Positions 1 to 8,195 of a stretch of 64,000 nt of DNA are shown here, piece by piece; the first letter of the stretch is position 1; every line of letters starts with the position of its first letter. The notes beneath the pieces were generated by a model. The model was not told where the DNA came from, made no database searches, and saw only the letters and a program-made list of their open reading frames with translations. The position numbers were made by a program, and so were the translations under genes. This DNA is from Nostoc sp. MS1 (GTDB lineage Bacteria; Cyanobacteriota; Cyanobacteriia; Cyanobacteriales; Nostocaceae). The DNA lies in contig NZ_AP023441.1 of NCBI RefSeq assembly GCF_019976755.1, positions 6,507,501 to 6,571,500 of the forward strand, read 5' to 3'.

Positions 1-181
1 ACTATAAATCTTCTTTAAAGAAAAATAAAGTTGATTTAAGTAATTTCCGTTAAATAATTGTTAAAGATATGATGTTTCCTCAGTATATCGATGGTTCATT
101 TGGTTGAAGCTGCGATATGTGTAAACATGTTTTGGCTCAGTTTCAGCTAGAATTTAGATAGGTAGCAGTTAATCATTTGTA

Positions 182-991
182 ATGAATCCCTACAATATTT
201 TTAGTCAGAGCAAGCTTGAGCGTGTTAGTGATGGCATAACACTACCCTTACTAGAAAACTGTGAGAATGCCGCACATATTCTGATTTTAGTCTGGCCGCA
301 GCTTGGGGATTTCGATAGTCTTGAATATGCGTGGTGGTTACAGCGCGAATCTAGAAAGTTTTCAGAGGAAAAACTTGCTATTCGGGCAGTGGGAATTGGC
401 GATCGCCCTTCTGGAACAAGATTTTGTGAATATACAGGATTTCCCAGCGAAAATTTATTTGTTGAACCCAATGCACAACTACATCACCAACTCCAGCTTT
501 ATTCAGGTTTGAATTTTTCTCTCCCAGGACTTTCTGTATCTGGGAAAGCTTGGCTAAATCTCATGTTGATGTGTGCAGGGTTGGGAAGCCCTGGAACCCT
601 TAAGGAAGTTTTTCGGGGGTACAGAGGCGATCGCCAAGCCCCTCAACTAATAGAAGATGATGAAATTATTCAAGGTACGCCTCTACCTGCTTTTAAAGGC
701 TCATTTTTCCGATTAGCTGGCGGTAGTGGGTTTCAACGCCCCTTTGAGTTAGCTACTCTCCGCCTCCGAAACATGGTGGAAGTATTAAGCAATTGGAACA
801 CTTACGTACCAAATCCTGCCTACTTAACTCAACGTGGTGGAACCTTTCTCTTTGATAATAAAGGTCAGTTGATTTACGAACATCGAGATCCAGGGATTCT
901 AGGCTTTGCTGCTAATATGAGTCAGCCCTTATCTTTTTTATCGTTGCTGGAAACAGATAGCTTAACTTCAACGTCTAACAATCCTGTATGA
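182..991 (+). CDS. AhpC/TSA-like (peroxiredoxin-like) protein
   Basis: 269 residues, ATG start. The N-terminal half reads as a thioredoxin-fold protein of the AhpC/TSA antioxidant (PRXL2-like) type: a hydrophobic strand (ILILVWPQLGDFDS), a helix, a second strand (AIRAVGIGD), then a segment ending EYTGFP. No CxxC or peroxidatic PxxxTxxC motif is present. That fits the cyanobacterial peroxiredoxin-like family but makes peroxidase activity doubtful. No signal peptide, so cytosolic. It stands alone, and the next gene is a remnant. Family call is moderate; function is inferred from fold resemblance only. Confidence 0.6.
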   Translation: MNPYNIFSQSKLERVSDGITLPLLENCENAAHILILVWPQLGDFDSLEYAWWLQRESRKFSEEKLAIRAVGIGDRPSGTRFCEYTGFPSENLFVEPNAQLHHQLQLYSGLNFSLPGLSVSGKAWLNLMLMCAGLGSPGTLKEVFRGYRGDRQAPQLIEDDEIIQGTPLPAFKGSFFRLAGGSGFQRPFELATLRLRNMVEVLSNWNTYVPNPAYLTQRGGTFLFDNKGQLIYEHRDPGILGFAANMSQPLSFLSLLETDSLTSTSNNPV

Positions 992-1058
992 TGCTGCTAA
1001 TTATTTTATCAACAGGGAAATAATTTTTATTAAGAATTTCTGTGTATTTTGTTCTTAA

Positions 1059-2033
1059 AAAAAGCTAAGAAATCGAAAAAATCATCTACTAAAAATTCAA
1101 GGCAACACTTCAATTAGTCAACAACGCCAAGATTTACAACAACGCCTCCAGCAAACCCAAGCACTGACTCCTGTTTTTCAACGCAGGATGGAAATTCGTA
1201 GACAATTATTCCAAAAAGATGGGGCGATTTCAGGCGATGAAGCACTCAAAGCACAACAGGAATATTTACAAAACTTGGAAAGAATTGCTGATTTTAAATC
1301 CCAGTTAAAAGGACTAAATACTACAGAAAATCAACAAGCACAAAATTATAGTCAGAACTTAACAGTTATTTCTGACCTGCAAGGACAACTGCAACAATTA
1401 GTTAGTCAGCAAGTTGCGATCGCACAACAAGAAGTAGAAAGCGAAGCTATCCGTAAAAAGCAAATTCAAGACATTCAGCGTGAGATTATCAGGCTGGAAA
1501 TGCAATTAAGCACGAATAATCAAATTGTTAGTCAACATAATGGACGCATTTTAGAAGTGAATGCCACACCAGGGCAAGTTTTGACTCCTGGCACTCGTTT
1601 AGCGACGATAGAAGCAGAAAATCCCCAAAGTAAACTGGTTGGCGTTACCTATTTTCCTGTGGGAAAAGCTAAAAAAATTCATCCAGGAATGTCAGTTCAG
1701 ATTATACCCGAAGCTGTCAAACAAAACTTTGGGGGAATTGTTGGTACTGTTACTAATATTTCTAATTTACCCATTACCAAAGCTGCGGCTGTAAATAAAG
1801 TAGGTAATCCAGAAGTTGTTGAGGCATTGGTTGGGCAACAACAGACAGGATTAATTCAAGTAGTGTCCGAATTAAATTTAGATCCAAATACACCAAGTGG
1901 TTACAAATGGTCTTCTTCCCAAGGGCCTGATTTGCAAATTGCTTCAGGAAATACTACTGTTGTACGAGCCAAGGTGGAAGAACGCGCACCGATTTCTTTT
2001 GTTTTGCCTATTTTAAGGTCTGATATTGAGTAA
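1059..2033 (+). pseudogene. HlyD-family membrane fusion protein, 5'-truncated remnant
   Basis: The first ATG is at 1188 (281 residues), but the frame is open from just after a TAA at 1056-1058 and recognisable coiled-coil sequence (SISQQRQDLQQRL) begins before that ATG. What remains is the Q-rich alpha-helical hairpin, then the second lipoyl half (GRILEVNATPGQVLTPGTRL) and the beta-barrel region ending APISFVLPILRS. This matches the C-terminal two thirds of NHLM/bacteriocin-type secretion membrane fusion proteins. The N-terminal membrane anchor and first lipoyl half are absent, so it could not form a normal adaptor. No partner ABC transporter is nearby. Most likely decayed. Confidence 0.7.
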
Positions 2034-2044
2034 AATAGCGTAGT

Positions 2045-2917
2045 TTACACTTCTACTTGTTTTATTTGTGTATCCGTTGGTTGGTCTATTTCTATGAACT
2101 TTGGCCCAGCGATAAGAACTGTCACCATCATTAATATACTTGTGACCATAATGATACTTACCACGCTGGGATCTGCAAAATTGCTTGTAGCTACTAATAA
2201 TGCTGCGGCAAAGTTGCGCTGGGCTGTTCCCACTCCTAAAACTCTTTGAGTATCAATAGCAGGCCCGCCTAAAAGATAACCAATGCTAAATGAGAAGATA
2301 ATAAAAACGGCACAAACAAAGATTGCCCCTGTTTGTAATAAGCTGAGAATATCGTTGGTGTGAATTATCAGTCTGACTACTAAACCTAAAAGTAATCCAG
2401 TACTAGATAATTTGAATAATATAGGCTGAATAATAGGAGCGATCGCCCCAAATTTGGCTTTGATAAATAGTCCAATTACTAATGGGCTAACCATCATCAA
2501 TAATAAGGGTTTAGCAATATCCCAAGAGTTGATTTGTACACCTTCTACTACTAAAGGTAGTACAGTTGGCATATAGAAAATTGTGCCAAGCATCAGCAAC
2601 ATCATTAAACCTACAGAAAAAGCTACATTGCCTTTAACTATCTGAGCAAGTTTAGGTAAAGCTGGTGGGCCTGATGCTAACGCCATAATTAATAAACCAT
2701 CTCTAAGCGGTTCACTTAGATGTACTACTTGCAACAGCAGATAGACAAAAAGTGGTACTAATACAAAATTCGTCAGCAGAGAAAATATAACGAGCCTGGG
2801 ACTACGCAGTGGTTCCCAAATTTGTTGTAGCGTTAGACCTAAACCTGCACCCAACATAGTGCAAACAATGAATGTGAATAGTGCAAGTTTGTCGATTACT
2901 GCCAAGATGTCATACAT
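2045..2917 (-). CDS. Bile acid:sodium symporter (BASS)-family transporter
   Basis: 290 residues with about nine hydrophobic segments and almost no soluble part. The pattern is that of the bile acid:Na+ symporter superfamily: a conserved early segment (CTMLGAGLGL), a Pro/Gly-rich stretch (ASGPPALPKL) and GTAQRNFAAALLVA, which corresponds to the family's G-x-Q-N substrate/sodium region. Substrate cannot be read from sequence. It lies downstream of the sulfatase on the same strand, separated by 84 bases holding a heptamer repeat, so co-transcription is possible. A role in moving an organic anion released by the sulfatase is inference only. Confidence 0.75.
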   Translation of the reverse strand: MYDILAVIDKLALFTFIVCTMLGAGLGLTLQQIWEPLRSPRLVIFSLLTNFVLVPLFVYLLLQVVHLSEPLRDGLLIMALASGPPALPKLAQIVKGNVAFSVGLMMLLMLGTIFYMPTVLPLVVEGVQINSWDIAKPLLLMMVSPLVIGLFIKAKFGAIAPIIQPILFKLSSTGLLLGLVVRLIIHTNDILSLLQTGAIFVCAVFIIFSFSIGYLLGGPAIDTQRVLGVGTAQRNFAAALLVATSNFADPSVVSIIMVTSILMMVTVLIAGPKFIEIDQPTDTQIKQVEV

Positions 2918-2971
2918 GATTAATTAGGTAAAAAGGGAAGAAAGGGAAAGCCTGAAATCTTTCCTCTTTCT

Positions 2972-3000
2972 ATGGACTGTGGACTATTGACTATGGACTA
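2972..3000. repeat. Short heptamer-type tandem repeat (STRR)
   Basis: Degenerate 7-base units of the TGGACTA/TTGACTA type occupy the gap between the sulfatase and transporter genes. The same family recurs near 36740, 47600, 56430 and 63810. Confidence 0.75.
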
Positions 3001-3001
3001 A

Positions 3002-5359
3002 TTACTCCAACTCCAAACTGACTTGCTGTAAGTTCCCAGTAAAAGCAAAGGGTACTTGGTAGGAGTCAACGACGGGAGTACCTGTATCTCTGCCAACATC
3101 AAAGGTTTCGTCTAGGGCTAGACGGTAGGCGATGGTTTTATCAACGCGACCTTCGGCTACTTGTTGGTCATTGATGAACAGTTTGCCGATACCACCTGCA
3201 CCTACACCGCCGTCATAATCAAAGTTAAACTGGATTGTAGATTGACCTGTGGGTAATTTTTCCGGGGATTGGATGGTGTAACGGGCTGTATTGGCGTAGT
3301 TGTAGACGTAAGTAGGTTTACCATCTTCCAGGAAGAAACTCCAACCAGCAAAGCGTCCGCCTTGGGTTAAGAGGACACCTTCAGCCCCATTTTTAGGAAT
3401 TTCTACATTAGCTGTGATGCTGAAGGAGCGATTTTTCAGATTTGGGGCGCTACCTTCTGGAATGCCAACTGTACCAGGATAGTAGGTAAAAGTTGTGCGT
3501 CCTCTGGTGAGGCTGGGGCGAATCTTGACATCAAACCTTTCAGCAATGCGATCGTCTAATGGTAAAACTTGATGCTTTTGTGCTTCCTTCAAAAACAACT
3601 TTTGCAGTTTTTCTAGTTTCTCTGGGTTTTGCTTTGCTAGGTTGTTCGCTTCGCTGAAATCTTCGGCAATGTTGTACAGTTCCCACTCATCTGTATCAAA
3701 ATTACCTTTAACAGCCCGTTCCCAAGGTAAGCGACCATGACGCGCCGCAGCTACCCAACCTTGGTTGTAAATAGCCCGGTTGCCCAGCATCTCGAAATAC
3801 TGTGTTTTCCTATGCGAAGGTGCATCAGGTTGGTCGAAAGTATAAGCGAGGCTAGTACCTTCGATTGGTTGTTGCTTGACACCATTCACTTCTTTAGGGG
3901 CAGCAATTCCCGTAACTTCTAAAATTGTGGGTGCAATATCAATTACATGATGAAACTGACTGCGGATGCTACCTGGGTCTGGAATATTTTTGCCCCAGGA
4001 AATTACCAAGGGGTTACGAGTACCGCCAAAGTGAGAGGCGATTTGCTTTGTCCATTGGAAGGGAGTGTTAACTGCCCATGCCCAAGCTGCGGGAAAATGG
4101 TTGAATGTTTTGGGGCTACCCAAATCATCATAAGCAGCTAGGAGTTGTTGGAGATTTTCCGGTACACCGTTGAAGACTTGGAGTTCGTTGACGCTGCCTG
4201 TTAAACCGCCCTCTGCACTAGCACCGTTATCTCCGACGATGTAGATTACTAGGGTGTTATCCAGTTCACCTAGTTGGTCTACAGCATTAATTAGTCTGCC
4301 TACTTCATAATCTGTATGCCCCAAAAATCCAGCAAATACTTCAGCCATGTGGGCATAGAGTTTTTGCTGTTCGGCTGAGAGAGAATCCCATGCAGGTAGT
4401 TCTTGGGGGCGGGGGGTGAGTTGGGTATTGGCAGGAATTACACCCAGTTGTTTTTGCCGCGCAAAGCTTTCTTCGCGTAATTTATCCCAGCCTTGGTCAA
4501 ATTTGCCTTTGTACTTATCAATCCACTCTTTGGGGGCGTGGTGGGGTGCGTGGGTGGCTCCAGTGGCGAGATAGGCGAAAAAGGGTTTTTCTGGTGCAAT
4601 GGATTGTTGATTGCGAATCCAGGCGATCGCATGGTCTACTAAGTCAGGAGTTAGGTGATAATCTGGCTTGTTGGGTTTGTCTATTCGCTTAGTGTTTTCT
4701 ATCAAAGCCGGACTCCACTGATTAGTATCGCCACCCAAAAAACCGTAAAAATACTCAAACCCTAACCCTGTAGGCCAGCGATCAAAAGGCCCGGCTGCAC
4801 TGGTTTCAAAATCTGGTGTGTTGTGCCATTTACCAAAAGCTGCTGTATTGTAGCCATTTTGCCGCAGTATTTCGGCAACGGTGGCAGCACTCTTGGGCAA
4901 AATCGTAGTGTAGCCAGGATAACCTGTAGCTAATTCCTCAACTACCCCTGTATTAACTGAATGGTGATTGCGTCCAGTTAATAAAGCTGCCCTAGTAGGA
5001 GAACACAAGGCTGTGGTGTGAAATTGGTTGTAGCGTAATCCTGTTTCGGCGAGGCGGGTTAAGTTAGGAGTTTCCACCGGGCCGCCAAAGGTGCTGGCTT
5101 GTCCAAAACCCACATCATCTAAGATTACTAACAAGACGTTGGGTGCTTTAGCTGGGGCGGTAATGGGTTGGGGAAAGTCTGGTTGTGATTCTTTGTAGGT
5201 GAGTCCGATTTTACCTTTGAACTCTGGTGAGGGAACTGGTAAAACCTCGGATGTATCTGCTAGGGCGGGGCTATTGACCATCAACAAAGTGATGAGCAAA
5301 AATAATGCGATCGCCTTGGTAATTTCTGGAAATCTCCAGTGCTTGGATTCAAACTTCAT
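3002..5359 (-). CDS. Secreted arylsulfatase
   Basis: 785 residues. Residues 1-34 form a signal peptide ending SPALA. The sulfatase fold starts at about 74 with the metal-binding pair LVILDDVGFG (Asp81, Asp82). The activation motif C-S-P-T-R at 119-123 followed by LLTGR is the canonical Cys-type sulfatase signature, in which Cys119 becomes formylglycine. Later segments include GDNGASAEGG and YFEMLGNRAI. The last ~170 residues form a separate beta-rich, laminin-G-like domain often attached to large arylsulfatases. It hydrolyses sulfate esters outside the cytoplasm, probably for sulfur scavenging. Its start overlaps the end of the upstream formylglycine-generating enzyme by 11 bases, so maturation enzyme and substrate are co-translated. 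Confidence 0.92.
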   Translation of the reverse strand: MKFESKHWRFPEITKAIALFLLITLLMVNSPALADTSEVLPVPSPEFKGKIGLTYKESQPDFPQPITAPAKAPNVLLVILDDVGFGQASTFGGPVETPNLTRLAETGLRYNQFHTTALCSPTRAALLTGRNHHSVNTGVVEELATGYPGYTTILPKSAATVAEILRQNGYNTAAFGKWHNTPDFETSAAGPFDRWPTGLGFEYFYGFLGGDTNQWSPALIENTKRIDKPNKPDYHLTPDLVDHAIAWIRNQQSIAPEKPFFAYLATGATHAPHHAPKEWIDKYKGKFDQGWDKLREESFARQKQLGVIPANTQLTPRPQELPAWDSLSAEQQKLYAHMAEVFAGFLGHTDYEVGRLINAVDQLGELDNTLVIYIVGDNGASAEGGLTGSVNELQVFNGVPENLQQLLAAYDDLGSPKTFNHFPAAWAWAVNTPFQWTKQIASHFGGTRNPLVISWGKNIPDPGSIRSQFHHVIDIAPTILEVTGIAAPKEVNGVKQQPIEGTSLAYTFDQPDAPSHRKTQYFEMLGNRAIYNQGWVAAARHGRLPWERAVKGNFDTDEWELYNIAEDFSEANNLAKQNPEKLEKLQKLFLKEAQKHQVLPLDDRIAERFDVKIRPSLTRGRTTFTYYPGTVGIPEGSAPNLKNRSFSITANVEIPKNGAEGVLLTQGGRFAGWSFFLEDGKPTYVYNYANTARYTIQSPEKLPTGQSTIQFNFDYDGGVGAGGIGKLFINDQQVAEGRVDKTIAYRLALDETFDVGRDTGTPVVDSYQVPFAFTGNLQQVSLELE

Positions 5360-6368
5360 TGTTCATCCTTTCTGTAGTCAGGTTCTTCACTAAGCGAAAC
5401 CCGATGTGGGATGTTCCCGTATCGGGGGCTTGAGATTCTCGCGCGGCTGGACGGAAGCGGCTGCAATAGTTGGGCGCACACAAATAAGAGCCACCTTTGA
5501 TTACGTGTAGAGCTTTTTCGGTGGGTTTGTTGGGGTCATAACTCTGCTCTGGGCCTGTGGGATTGAGACTGTGGGTTTTATGGTTGTGTCCTGGTTGAAA
5601 CCAATCAGATGTCAATTCCCAGACATTACCTGTCATGTCATACAGACCATATCCGTTAGGTGCAAAGGAACCAACAGGGGCAATACCTGCGTAACCGTCG
5701 CTTTTGGTATTGAAAAAGGGAAAAATTCCTTGCCAAGTGTTGGCTTTTTTCTCAGAGTATTGATCCCCCCAAGCGTAAGTTGCCCCATCTAACCCACCAC
5801 GAGCAGCATATTCCCATTGGGCTTCGGTCGGTAATGATTTTCCTACCCATTGGGCATAAGCTAAAGCATCTTCATAGGCAATATGCAGCACTGGATAGTT
5901 ATCTTGATTGGCAATCACACTTTCCAGTCCAAAGGGATGTCGCCAATTCGCTCCAGTCTGCCAATGCCACCAACTCAGCCGTTTTGCTCCTGGTTGTGCT
6001 ATTTCAAAAACTAGGGAACCAGGTAATCTCTGCTCATCTGCTAAGTCGGGAAACTGTTCCTTGGGTAAAGGACGCTCTGCAACTGTCACATAGCTTGTTG
6101 CTTTGACAAATGCTGCAAACTGTGCGTTTGTTACTTCATATTTATCGATACAAAAGGAACTAACTGTGACTTCTTGAGCAGAGAGTTCTTCTATGAAACC
6201 AGAATTATCTGATCCCATTGTGAATTTTCCGCCGGGAATCATCACCATTTCTGATGGACAGGGATTTACACTAGTAGCAAAGGCTGGAGAAATGATGAGT
6301 GAGAATGCTATTCCTGTAACTAACATCAGTATTAAAAAAAAGTTCCTGAACAAAGTAGTATTTACCAT
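5349..6368 (-). CDS. Formylglycine-generating enzyme (sulfatase-modifying factor)
   Basis: The preferred start is the ATG at 6368 (339 residues); a TTG at 6410 would add 14 residues ahead of the signal sequence. A signal peptide ends at about SPAFA, so the enzyme is exported. The FGE-sulfatase domain begins at MVMIPGGKFTMGSD and includes YEVTNAQFAAFV, LPTEAQWEYAARGG, GNVWELTSDWF and the C-terminal GGSYLCAPNYCSRFR. The two cysteines there (297 and 302) have the same spacing as the catalytic pair of human FGE, so this looks like a true sulfatase activator rather than a generic SUMF1-fold protein. It sits directly upstream of the sulfatase it presumably matures. Confidence 0.9.
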   Translation of the reverse strand: MVNTTLFRNFFLILMLVTGIAFSLIISPAFATSVNPCPSEMVMIPGGKFTMGSDNSGFIEELSAQEVTVSSFCIDKYEVTNAQFAAFVKATSYVTVAERPLPKEQFPDLADEQRLPGSLVFEIAQPGAKRLSWWHWQTGANWRHPFGLESVIANQDNYPVLHIAYEDALAYAQWVGKSLPTEAQWEYAARGGLDGATYAWGDQYSEKKANTWQGIFPFFNTKSDGYAGIAPVGSFAPNGYGLYDMTGNVWELTSDWFQPGHNHKTHSLNPTGPEQSYDPNKPTEKALHVIKGGSYLCAPNYCSRFRPAARESQAPDTGTSHIGFRLVKNLTTERMNNEV

Positions 6369-6410
6369 TAATAAACAGAAGTTAAAATTTTGACTAAATA
6401 ATTGCTGCAA

Positions 6411-6943
6411 TATTTAGTCTGTAAAGGTTATAGACAGTAATACACTGAGTTAAACAGAAAAAATATGGCAATTTTCAATCAAAATCTACTATTGGTTTGA
6501 CCTGTACAGAAAACTTTAGTTTATTTGTATTAGTTTATTTATACTTTAACTCGATAGAATTACCGTATTTAACATTCTGTATTGATAAAGTACCTCTTAA
6601 GCAAAAATAAGTCAAGAACCTTCTTGAGTGTCATAACCGATAATTCAGGACGCACAAGTAACTGTATTAGTGTCAACTTAAGCCTGAGCGACGTTGACTA
6701 TTCCTGATGTCTAATTAAAAATGCTATAATGCTGGTTACAAACTATACAGGTTTATGTAAAATTATTAGAACAAATGTTTCATTAATTATTAATTTTTAC
6801 TCCGCAAAAGTAAAAAATTAACCAAGATATTTCCATAATTCATTCCCAGCAAAAGCTTTATGGCAATTAAATGCTGAGGTATATTCGCGGATAGAGGTAA
6901 GCTGGAAAGACGATGATTTTTTAAGGGAGGTAAAGTAGCAAAA
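6411..6943. other. AT-rich intergenic region
   Basis: 533 bases between divergent genes. No credible ORF or RNA gene seen. An imperfect hairpin with 12-13-base arms (TTAATTTTTACT paired with AGTAAAAAATTAA) lies at 6790-6821. The downstream gene has a good Shine-Dalgarno (AGGGAGG at about 6926). Confidence 0.5.
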
Positions 6944-7456
6944 ATGTCTAAAGGTACTCAAACTAATGAATCTATAGATAATTATGATGATAATTCCAAC
7001 AACAATGATATTGTTCAAGAATTTTACTTAGAAAGATATAAATACATTCTTCAAGAGATTCGTGCATTGAATGAGAACATTCATAAATATCTCTCTTTGT
7101 TTCAAACACTAGCTACTGCTATTTCTACTGCCGGAGTTGCACTCTTTGTAGGACGGCAGCAACTTAATTTGACTGCTGACATCACTAGGACAGCACTTCA
7201 AGGTTTGCTAGGGTTGCTAGTAATTTTAGCTGCATTTGTTATATTTTCAATTATTGCAGGTATATTTTCTTGGTTAGATTATAGAGCGGACGAAGTGGAT
7301 CTGTTAAATAAAGTTGTTGGTGTTGGTTTTCGTAAGTTACCCAAAAAAACCAATTTTTGGCGTTGGCAGGAAACTTACGTTATTCTTTTTATTTTAATTG
7401 TCGTGGTAGCAATTATTATTTATGTACAAAGTAAAATTATTCCCCTAATCAAATAA
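6944..7456 (+). CDS. Small multi-pass membrane protein, unknown function
   Basis: 170 residues. A polar, Asn/Asp-rich N-terminus is followed by a short amphipathic helix (YLERYKYILQEIRALNENI). Three hydrophobic segments lie at about 52-72, 85-112 and 146-168, the last ending in a short basic tail. Paired membrane segments after a helix recall SLATT-type (SMODS/SLOG-associated) two-TM effectors, but I see no diagnostic motif. It lies 7 bases upstream of a NUDIX hydrolase in the same orientation, so the two probably form a small operon. Family not recognised; a link with conflict systems is speculation from context. Confidence 0.6.
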   Translation: MSKGTQTNESIDNYDDNSNNNDIVQEFYLERYKYILQEIRALNENIHKYLSLFQTLATAISTAGVALFVGRQQLNLTADITRTALQGLLGLLVILAAFVIFSIIAGIFSWLDYRADEVDLLNKVVGVGFRKLPKKTNFWRWQETYVILFILIVVVAIIIYVQSKIIPLIK

Positions 7457-7463
7457 AGTAACC

Positions 7464-7886
7464 ATGATTGAAGGAGTTGATTACATCGGGGTTGGAGTAG
7501 GATCTATCATAGTTAATGATGAAGGATTTTTGTTTCTGGCAAAACGAGGTTATGCTGCAAGGAATGAACGGGGAATGTGGGAGTTTCCTGGTGGAAGTGT
7601 GCAGTTTGGTGAAACGCTTATCGAAGCAATTAAACGAGAAATATTTGAAGAATATGGGTTAGAAATAGAGATAAAAAAATTATTAGGAGTGTTTGACCAT
7701 ATCTTGCCAGAAGAAAATGAACATTGGGTTTCTATTACATATATAGCTTCTCTTATTAGTGGAGAAGCAAAAATTTGTGAGCCAGAAAAATGTGAAGCTA
7801 TTGGATGGTTTTCTAGAGAAAGTTTGCCACAACCACTTTCAAAAATTACTCAGTTAAATTTATATAAATTCAACTCGGACGTTTGA
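7464..7886 (+). CDS. NUDIX hydrolase (MutT-like)
   Basis: 140 residues, cytosolic. The complete Nudix box spans about residues 42-64: GGSVQFGETLIEAIKREIFEEYG, giving G-x5-E-x7-R-E-x2-E-E-x-G with all metal-binding glutamates present. The preceding MWEFPGG and following AIGWFSRESLPQPLS are typical of MutT/NUDT-type nucleotide diphosphatases. It should cleave a nucleoside diphosphate linked to another moiety; the substrate cannot be read. It is translated right after the membrane protein and followed by a strong terminator, so the pair is a complete transcription unit. Confidence 0.85.
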   Translation: MIEGVDYIGVGVGSIIVNDEGFLFLAKRGYAARNERGMWEFPGGSVQFGETLIEAIKREIFEEYGLEIEIKKLLGVFDHILPEENEHWVSITYIASLISGEAKICEPEKCEAIGWFSRESLPQPLSKITQLNLYKFNSDV

Positions 7887-7917
7887 TATATACAGCGTAT
7901 TGCAGGTAAATGAAGTA

Positions 7918-7954
7918 CACCCACCCGCGTTGTCGCGCGGGTGGGGTGTTTTTG
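7918..7954 (+). terminator. Rho-independent terminator of the NUDIX unit
   Basis: A GC-rich hairpin (arms CACCCACCCGCG and CGCGGGTGGGGTG, one bulged base) is followed by TTTTT. It lies 30 bases after the NUDIX stop. The remaining ~240 bases up to the HD gene are AT-rich with nothing recognisable. Confidence 0.85.
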
Positions 7955-8195
7955 TACCTCACAAACTTGAAATCTGCTGTAAATTAATAATTTATAAAGA
8001 GCTTTAATTTTATGTGAATAATCAATTAGTTTCTCTATGCTTACTAGAGAAACTACTTCTTATTATGTAATTGTGTGTTTATTTATTAATTTTTACTCAG
8101 GAATATTTCTACTGTAATTTAATATTTCACTTACGCATTTACTATTAGTAAAATAAATAGATTAGTTTTTATACAAGCAAGACAAAAGGAATGAG

